From DASZVB01 sp035545855 (GTDB taxonomy: Bacteria > Myxococcota_A > Polyangia > Polyangiales > Polyangiaceae), in the NCBI GenBank assembly GCA_035545855.1, contig DASZXK010000016.1:48864-112863 (forward strand): a stretch of 64,000 nt of DNA, written 5' to 3'. The translations under genes were made by a program, and so were the position numbers. Every line of letters begins with the position of its first letter. Within the stretch, counting starts at the first letter, position 1. Under the pieces are notes generated by a model, which was given only the letters and a program-made list of their open reading frames with translations, had not been told where the DNA came from and did not search any database. Positions 59,701 through 64,000 of this stretch are shown piece by piece.

Positions 59701-60225
59701 CCGAATCGCGTCTACCGCGGCGGAAGCTGGAGTCGACGCTTCGAGAAGTGGATGCGCGTCCGTCTCCGCAATCGCGCCGCGCCCTCGTTCGAGGGGTCGC
59801 ACCTCGGATTCCGGTGCGCGAAGACGCTTCCGAACACCGAATGTCCGTTCGGGGTGGGGGAGGGCGGCACGTGCATCCACGGCGTCGTGACCGCGGACTG
59901 TCGCGAGGGGCGGAAATGGAACGGGGAGCGCTGCGCTCCCCCGGGCGCCGAAGGGTGCGGCGAAGGGCACCACTTCGTCCCCGGTCACGGCTGTCAGTTC
60001 GACGTCCACGTGGACGATCCGGCGCACCCGCCTCCGGATCTCACCGCCGTTCATCGCGCCCGCTCTCCCGAGTTCGACGCGGACTGCGGAAAGTTCCAGA
60101 AGAGTCGCCCGAACGCGTACCGGTTCGAGGGCGGCACCCACGAGGCGAGGAACCAGGTCGAGCGCTCGCTCGGTTGCAAGAACCGGGACGTCGGCGGCGG
60201 ATGGAACTCCGCGTGCTGCCCCTGA
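56752..60225 (+). CDS. Membrane HExxH metallopeptidase-like protein fused to TPR and FGE-like domains
   Basis: 1157 residues, a single open frame. Residues about 15-240 are hydrophobic with several membrane helices. HELAH at 344-348 with Glu376 in GRIEGVA matches a gluzincin (MA-clan) zinc site. TPR-like helices occupy about 520-740. A Pro/Ala-rich linker (with a 17-residue tandem duplication) leads to an FGE-sulfatase-like domain (about 810-1025): GMVPIPPADVWIGSP, LDRTEVTVGAY, RLPTEAEWEYAA, MTGNVWEWTADL, VYRGGSW, HLGFRC. The Cys that does formylglycine chemistry in FGE, in the RGGSxxC region, is absent (RGGSWSRRFEKW). A Cys-rich C-terminal tail follows. Start ATG 56752 or 56755. Confidence 0.85.
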   Translation: MMRPEPVRASVPVRASAIASAAVLGATGFLPLFGGPGYEAALAAGLVLPAAAALGTAFDVRGARRSPFDAFRRGLAVGVLVAACGFAVTVLHGFRVGFCDLLEGAELFALGPAAGAVLGGVWGAIVGHRFGGGSRRRIVLLCVLLPLLGIVASVARFYTSPMVFAFDPFFGFFAGTLYDSVITGIPRLVTYRIGSLATLVAVGAASYFLEKPSERRGAEVLAVAAAALSALHVVRGPAMGHYQLTGTIRDALGRTLEFGRCELVYAAGTPEQEAGALARECDGHVRQLENFFGVNGPPRVTAFVFANADQKGYLMGAAGTNIGKPWRREIYIQRAGYPHPVMRHELAHVLAGEFGVGPFRVAGPLHGLIPDPGRIEGVAVAAAPHDEELSLAEWSKAMKTLGLLPPLGRVFRLGFLGEPSSRAYVVAGAFVDFLRREHGIFAVRAWYGGASLERATGRSFSELERGFLASLDALAVSPEALEVARARFDQPAIFARTCPHVVDRIEAEAGGALGALDVPRARRLYRDVLALDPHDLGARIGLATCSERAGEERDATEAFEKIASDPTLGKAMRARALETLGDLALAQHRGAEAKRNYESVRSLVVDADRLRTLDVKEFAANGGGGGVIEEHLVGDLRLGRNPTLVAAHLGAWAEREPTEGLPDYLLARLAVGDVRYDLAAAALDRALSKTLSIPSVRREAYRLRVVVACALADPPSARAAFESWTSLPGSRPPEREDLTELLERCDATPPPSPTAAAAPSEAPPSVAAPVDPSPSAVSAAVSVAAPVDPSPSAVSAAPAPSTTGVSDPGPTCPSGMVPIPPADVWIGSPRGKGLDDEWPRYETKLAAFCLDRTEVTVGAYAACVTAGHCKPAGSYHVTCTAKGHGENYPINCVDWTEADVFCRDRGARLPTEAEWEYAASGGDSREYSWGNDAPDGHTCWKQAGACPVGSFPAGAFGLFDMTGNVWEWTADLYGDYPYPPEESPNRVYRGGSWSRRFEKWMRVRLRNRAAPSFEGSHLGFRCAKTLPNTECPFGVGEGGTCIHGVVTADCREGRKWNGERCAPPGAEGCGEGHHFVPGHGCQFDVHVDDPAHPPPDLTAVHRARSPEFDADCGKFQKSRPNAYRFEGGTHEARNQVERSLGCKNRDVGGGWNSACCP
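59044..59145 (+). repeat. 51-bp tandem duplication in the linker
   Basis: The 51-bp segment at 59044-59094 is repeated at 59095-59145 with a few changes (mostly at the 3' end). It codes twice for SVAAPVDPSPSAVSAA plus one residue. The duplication is recent, as the nucleotide copies are nearly identical. Confidence 0.9.
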
Positions 60226-60243
60226 TCCGCCCTCCGGCTCCCC

Positions 60244-60273
60244 GGAGCGCGGGCCGCCCGCGACCCGCGCTCC
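60244..60273 (+). terminator. Perfect GC-rich hairpin after the FGE gene
   Basis: GGAGCGCGGG (60244-60253) and CCCGCGCTCC (60264-60273) form a 10-bp perfect stem with a 10-nt loop, 18 bp past the TGA of the fusion gene. There is no T tract. It may stop or stabilise the transcript, or be a chance GC palindrome. Confidence 0.4.
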
Positions 60274-60337
60274 GAGCTTCCCGCGGCGCGCCCGACTGGA
60301 CGCGTGCCCCGTTTGAACGGTAGGCCTTCCGGCGCGC

Positions 60338-61174
60338 ATGCCTCCGTTCGAGCGCCTCCGTGACGAGCCGACGCTCCACCGTCGTTCGATGGTCATCGGG
60401 CTCACCCTGGTTCTGTCCATGGCGGTGGACGCTTGTGGCGGGGAGGCCGCGCCCGCCGCGGAGACGCCGCGCGCTTCGGCCGTCCCGTTCCAGCCCGTGG
60501 ACACCGCGCCTTCGCCGATCGCCTCCGCGCCTGCGCCGGCCCCCGCCCTGAACGCTCCCGAGCCCACGGCCTCCGCCGGGCCCGCTCCGTCGGAAGGCCC
60601 ACCCGCCCCGGCTCCGCCGCTCGACGCCCCGGCGCCGGCGGCGCTCCCGAAGGGCACCACCATCCTCCACATCGGAGACTCCTTTGCCGGCGCCCTCGGA
60701 ATCGATCTGGATCGCGAGCTGAAGACCGAAGGGGTCCGCGGGATCCTCCGCTACGAGACCGCGACGTACATCCCGACCTGGGCGTTCGGGAAGAAGCTCG
60801 ATACCTATCTCGATCAGTTCCACCCCGACCTCGTGATGATCACGCTCGGCGCGAACGAGCTCGAGATCCCCGATCCTGCCGCTCGTGCGCCGACGATTCA
60901 CCGCCTCGTGAGTCGTCTCCGAGGGACGCCCTGCGTCTGGGTCCTGCCGCCGCTCTGGAAAGGGGCTCGCCCGGCGCTCCTCGAAACCATCCGGCAGTCG
61001 AGCGCGCCGTGCGTGTCTCTGGACAGCGGCGCCCTCGTCCCGGACCTGCCCCGAGCGCGCGACCACATCCACCCCTCCATCGAAGCGCGCAAGACGTGGG
61101 CGAAGGCGGTCCTCGAGTGGCTCCGGTCCCACCGGAACGCCACGCCCGACCGGCCCTGGGGTCTAACTCAATAA
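60338..61174 (+). CDS. SGNH-hydrolase lipoprotein
   Basis: 278 residues from ATG 60338 (or 60389). Signal ends VDAC. A Pro/Ala-rich linker to about residue 100 leads to an SGNH/GDSL domain: block I GDSFAG (Ser), TLGANELE (Asn) and DHIHPS (Asp, His). It is probably a periplasmic or surface-bound esterase acting on acetylated glycans or lipids. Convergent neighbours are absent; the disulfide operon starts 102 bp later. Confidence 0.85.
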   Translation: MPPFERLRDEPTLHRRSMVIGLTLVLSMAVDACGGEAAPAAETPRASAVPFQPVDTAPSPIASAPAPAPALNAPEPTASAGPAPSEGPPAPAPPLDAPAPAALPKGTTILHIGDSFAGALGIDLDRELKTEGVRGILRYETATYIPTWAFGKKLDTYLDQFHPDLVMITLGANELEIPDPAARAPTIHRLVSRLRGTPCVWVLPPLWKGARPALLETIRQSSAPCVSLDSGALVPDLPRARDHIHPSIEARKTWAKAVLEWLRSHRNATPDRPWGLTQ

Positions 61175-61276
61175 GCCGATATTTGCCCGGAGGTCCGGGG
61201 CCGCGGTAGGACCGGCATGCGGCATTTGGCCCACCCGTCCGAGGTGCGCGAAGGTCGCTCCGGAGGCCTCCGACGA

Positions 61277-62527
61277 ATGACCAGAATTTCCAGCCTCGTG
61301 GCGCTCGTCGCGTCGCTCCTCGGCCTGCTCTTCGCGTCGTACTCCACGTTCGACTACGCGAAGCACCTGGACCGGCGGCTGCACGACATCCACTGCAGCA
61401 TCATCCCGGGCGCTCCCGTGACGGACTCCGCGGATGCCTGTCGCGCGGCGATGTACAGCCCGTACTCCGCGCTGATGAAGGAGAAGTTCTGGGGTGGCGT
61501 GCCGATCTCGCTCTTCGCGGTCGGGGCGTTCTGCTTCTTCGTCGCGTTCTCGCTCTACCTCGTCGTGTCGGGAGACCGCGCGCCGAGGAAGGCCGTCCAG
61601 TTCTTCGCGCTCGCGACGCTCGCGCCCGTGGGCGCGTCGCTCCTCATGTTCTTCATCAGCCTGACGAAGCTCGGCACGTTCTGCCTGATCTGCGTCGGCA
61701 TCTACATCTCCTCCACGCTCCTCGGCGTCTCGGCGCTCCTCGGCTACCTCGGGCTTCGCGGGGAGATTCGAGCGAGCGGCGGCAAGGTTGGTTCGCCGTA
61801 TGCCCGTCCAGACACGGGGGGCGGCCCGGGCCTTCGCCCGGACGTCGGCTGGACGCACCCGCCGGCGTGGCTCGTCGCGCTCGCGCTCTTCACGCTCGCG
61901 CCCGCGGTCGTCTACGCGAGCGCCATGCCGGACCACCGCCCGTACCTCGGCAACTGCGGCTCCTTGAAGGTCCAGGAAGAGGCGGCGAACGCGCTCATCA
62001 AGATGTCGACGCCGCGCTCGACGATGCCGACGACGCTCTTCGAGGACCCGATGTGCCCGACCTGCAAGGCGTTCCACGAACGCCTGCTCGCCGAGGACGT
62101 CTTCGACAAGCTCAAGGTGCAGCTTTCGCTCTTCCCGCTCGACAGCGAATGCAACTGGATGCTGACGGACCCGCTCCACCCCGGAGCCTGCATCGTCGCG
62201 AAGGCCGTCATCTGCGGCGGTTCCCAGGCGCGCCAGGTGCTCGAGTGGGCGTACGAGAACCAGGAAGTGCTCACGAAGGCCGGCAAGCAGGGCAAGGAGC
62301 AGCTCCGTGCCGTCATCCAGCAGAAGTGGGGTCCCGCGACCCTGAACTGCATGGACGAAAAGCAAACGGCGCAGACCCTGAACCGGCACCTCCACTTCGC
62401 CGCCGACAACGGCATTCCCGTGTCGACGCCGCAGATGTACTTCAACGGCAAGCGCTTCTGCGACGAGGACACGGACATCGGGCTCCGCTACACGCTCGGG
62501 CAGATCGCGCCGGAGGTGCTGAAGTGA
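61277..62527 (+). CDS. VKOR-DsbA fusion, disulfide-forming membrane protein
   Basis: 416 residues. The N-terminal four-helix VKOR domain has the redox CLIC (about 135-138) and a loop Cys pair (IHCSI; DACRAAM), with SPYSALMKEKFWGG. It oxidises DsbA-type partners with quinone. A fused thioredoxin-fold domain has active-site CPTC (260-263) and cis-Pro in STPQMYFNG. Start ATG 61277 has GGAGG 10 nt upstream; the GGAGG lies in the palindrome CGGAGGCCTCCG, which could mask it. The frame to 61217 is open but has no clear signal. The next gene overlaps (GTGA). Confidence 0.9.
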   Translation: MTRISSLVALVASLLGLLFASYSTFDYAKHLDRRLHDIHCSIIPGAPVTDSADACRAAMYSPYSALMKEKFWGGVPISLFAVGAFCFFVAFSLYLVVSGDRAPRKAVQFFALATLAPVGASLLMFFISLTKLGTFCLICVGIYISSTLLGVSALLGYLGLRGEIRASGGKVGSPYARPDTGGGPGLRPDVGWTHPPAWLVALALFTLAPAVVYASAMPDHRPYLGNCGSLKVQEEAANALIKMSTPRSTMPTTLFEDPMCPTCKAFHERLLAEDVFDKLKVQLSLFPLDSECNWMLTDPLHPGACIVAKAVICGGSQARQVLEWAYENQEVLTKAGKQGKEQLRAVIQQKWGPATLNCMDEKQTAQTLNRHLHFAADNGIPVSTPQMYFNGKRFCDEDTDIGLRYTLGQIAPEVLK

Positions 62528-63249
62528 GCGGCGAGGGGAAGCCCGCTCCGGGCGCCACGCTCGGCCCCGTCGTCGGCATCGCCGCCGGCGCCGTGCTCAT
62601 CGGCGCGATGCTCGTGTCGATCCACTCCGCGGTGAAGTCCGCCGGGGAGCGCCTCGCGACGCCCGAGACGGACAAGCCCGCGGTCGCGATCGCGGATCAG
62701 GCCGAAGCGGCGTACTGCACGCCCCAGTTCAAGCAGGTGCTCGAGCGCGTGCTCCACTCCTGCGGCCTCGTGGAAGGGCAATCTCGCCGCGGGTGCAAAC
62801 CGGCGGACGTGAAGACGTTCGCGTCCATCAGCGACGAGGACTTCAACGCGCTCTTCCGCCCGCTCCGCGAGCGAGGCGGCGTCATCCTCTACGACACGGG
62901 CATGGAGGAGCTCGACGACGGCGCGAAGAAGCTCATCGAGGACCGGTGGGCGGATCGGAAAGGCGCGCGCTACTTCCTGGTCGTGGCCCGCGCCTCGAAG
63001 ACCGGATCGCCCGACAAGAACCAGGCGCTCTCCCACCGTCGCGCGAACTCGGTGTTCATGCACATCAAGGAATCCTCCGGTGAGCCCGACGTCGACAAGA
63101 AGGTCGGGCTGCTCTGGCTCGGAAGCGAATACGCCCAGCTCGATCCCAAGGAGTTTTGCCAGTGGACGAACTCTCGCGCCGGAACGAAGTGCGACGACGA
63201 CGCGGTGAACCGCAGCGCCTTCGCCTCGTGGGTGGATTGCCGGCTATGA
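62524..63249 (+). CDS. Membrane-anchored OmpA-like protein
   Basis: 241 residues. One hydrophobic segment near residues 12-34 (LGPVVGIAAGAVLIGAML). The C-terminal half (VILYDTGMEELDDGAKKLIE, then ALSHRRANSVFMHIKE) resembles the OmpA/MotB peptidoglycan-binding fold, although weakly. Six Cys are present in the periplasmic part. GTG 62524 overlaps the VKOR-DsbA stop. Likely a substrate or partner of the neighbouring thiol enzymes (inference). Confidence 0.68.
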   Translation: MSGEGKPAPGATLGPVVGIAAGAVLIGAMLVSIHSAVKSAGERLATPETDKPAVAIADQAEAAYCTPQFKQVLERVLHSCGLVEGQSRRGCKPADVKTFASISDEDFNALFRPLRERGGVILYDTGMEELDDGAKKLIEDRWADRKGARYFLVVARASKTGSPDKNQALSHRRANSVFMHIKESSGEPDVDKKVGLLWLGSEYAQLDPKEFCQWTNSRAGTKCDDDAVNRSAFASWVDCRL

Positions 63250-63998
63250 GGCGGGCGGGGCTCGCGGCATCGGCCGTCCTCGTCCTCGCGGCATGCGACG
63301 AGAAATCGGAGCCGACGACGGCTCCGCAGGCTCGCTCCCAGGCCGTCGTCGCGAGCGGTCCCGCGCCGGCGCCGACGCCGATGGCCGCGCCGGACCCCAC
63401 TGCCGCGGCTCGCGCCGCCGAGCAGGCCGCCGCGAAGCAGAAGCAGGTCATCTGCGCGCACCAGCTCGGCCAGCCGGCGAAGGAAGCGCCGAAGGCGTCC
63501 GTGTCGCGCGCCGGCCAGACGTCCCTGCTTCCCGAGAAGCTCCCGATCGGTCCCGGGCACTGGACGTGGGTGAACCTCTGGGCGGCGTGGTGCGTCCCTT
63601 GTCGAGAGGAGATGCCGCGGCTCGTCTCCTGGGAGCAGAAGGCGGCGACCGAACAGACGACGCTGAAGGTCGCCTTCGTCTCCATCGACGACGACGCGCG
63701 CCAGCTCGAGTCGTTACTCGCCGGGGCGAACCCGGCCGGGCTCAAGGCTTCGTACTGGCTGAAGGACGGAAACGAGCGCGCGACGTGGCTCAAGGAAGCG
63801 GGGCTCCAGGGTGAGCCGGAGCTCCCCGCGCACGTGCTCGTCGACCCCACCGGGAAGATCCGCTGCCGCCAGCAGGGCGCCATCGAGGACGCGGATTTCG
63901 GCGAGGTGCTGAAGATCCTTCGCGGCCAGCGCGGGCGCGTGAGCGCGGAACAGAAGGGCGACGGCCTTCACGGTTTCGGCGAGAGCGGCGAGCACTGA
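63246..63998 (+). CDS. TlpA-like thioredoxin-fold lipoprotein
   Basis: 250 residues. Signal ends VLAAC (lipobox). An Ala/Pro-rich linker leads to a thioredoxin domain with WCVPC (Cys116, Cys119) in VNLWAAWCVPCREEMP, the TlpA/ResA pattern. A cis-Pro is likely in ELPAHVLVDP. Acts as periplasmic thiol oxidoreductase, probably with the VKOR-DsbA protein. ATG overlaps the previous stop (ATGA). Confidence 0.9.
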   Translation: MRRAGLAASAVLVLAACDEKSEPTTAPQARSQAVVASGPAPAPTPMAAPDPTAAARAAEQAAAKQKQVICAHQLGQPAKEAPKASVSRAGQTSLLPEKLPIGPGHWTWVNLWAAWCVPCREEMPRLVSWEQKAATEQTTLKVAFVSIDDDARQLESLLAGANPAGLKASYWLKDGNERATWLKEAGLQGEPELPAHVLVDPTGKIRCRQQGAIEDADFGEVLKILRGQRGRVSAEQKGDGLHGFGESGEH

Positions 63999-64000
63999 GC

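Overview
The window is one stretch of high-GC chromosome that looks like a Polyangiales-type myxobacterium (Myxococcota). This is inference, as there is no rRNA or other strong marker. It rests on very high GC, three Hanks-type Ser/Thr kinases with different architectures, about twenty predicted lipoproteins, glycine-rich or Pro/Ala-rich linkers behind the lipid-anchored Cys, and a TPR/FGE style of domain fusion. No insertion sequence, prophage, CRISPR array or rRNA was seen; one tRNA-Asp gene is present.

Region by region. 1-5.5 kb: a tail of an unknown gene, a small membrane protein, and a tight operon of GTP-dependent PEP carboxykinase, a SAM methyltransferase, a degenerate receiver protein and a DauA-like SulP transporter. 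5.6-17.2 kb: a secreted/lipoprotein block with two esterase or lipase-like alpha/beta hydrolases, a giant Cys-rich repeat protein built of three copies of a four-module block, a toxin-antitoxin remnant and several unknown envelope proteins. 17.5-25.5 kb: tRNA-Asp with a terminator, a short-chain dehydrogenase, an FHA / metallo-beta-lactamase-fold / Ser-Thr kinase operon, a ZIP-like metal transporter, a pectinacetylesterase-like lipoprotein and a kinase with extracytoplasmic pre-peptidase-like domains. 25.6-29.8 kb: FetAB-type metal exporter with an NCS2 permease, and two small envelope proteins. 29.9-39.6 kb: a membrane-anchored GspE/PilB-type ATPase with a PEGA-like partner, an L,D-transpeptidase lipoprotein, and a 1120-residue kinase. 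39.7-48 kb: ferrochelatase, DUF4139 lipoprotein plus BolA, SurE and Apt. 48-54.2 kb: a minus-strand run of eight genes (lipoprotein, hisB, hisA, TPR-AIM24, pgsA, lipoprotein, orphan FliQ/SctS, EpmA-like ligase). 54.3-60.2 kb: a Lon-family protein followed 17 bases later by a membrane metallopeptidase-TPR-FGE fusion. 60.3-64 kb: an SGNH hydrolase lipoprotein and a disulfide operon (VKOR-DsbA fusion, OmpA-like protein, TlpA-like lipoprotein).

The most unusual locus is at 54.3-60.2 kb. The Lon homologue keeps its Walker motifs, but both residues of the peptidase dyad are replaced (Ser to Ala685, Lys to Glu728, 43 residues apart as in classical Lon). It would be an ATP-driven Lon without peptidase activity, encoded next to a membrane-bound HExxH protein whose FGE-like domain also lacks the usual catalytic Cys. 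Other notable points are the 489-bp super-repeat at 7.7-9.2 kb, the GspE ATPase with transmembrane helices in place of its N-terminal domain, the PEPCK-DauA operon, the orphan FliQ, and paired palindromes between divergent genes at 33.0 kb.
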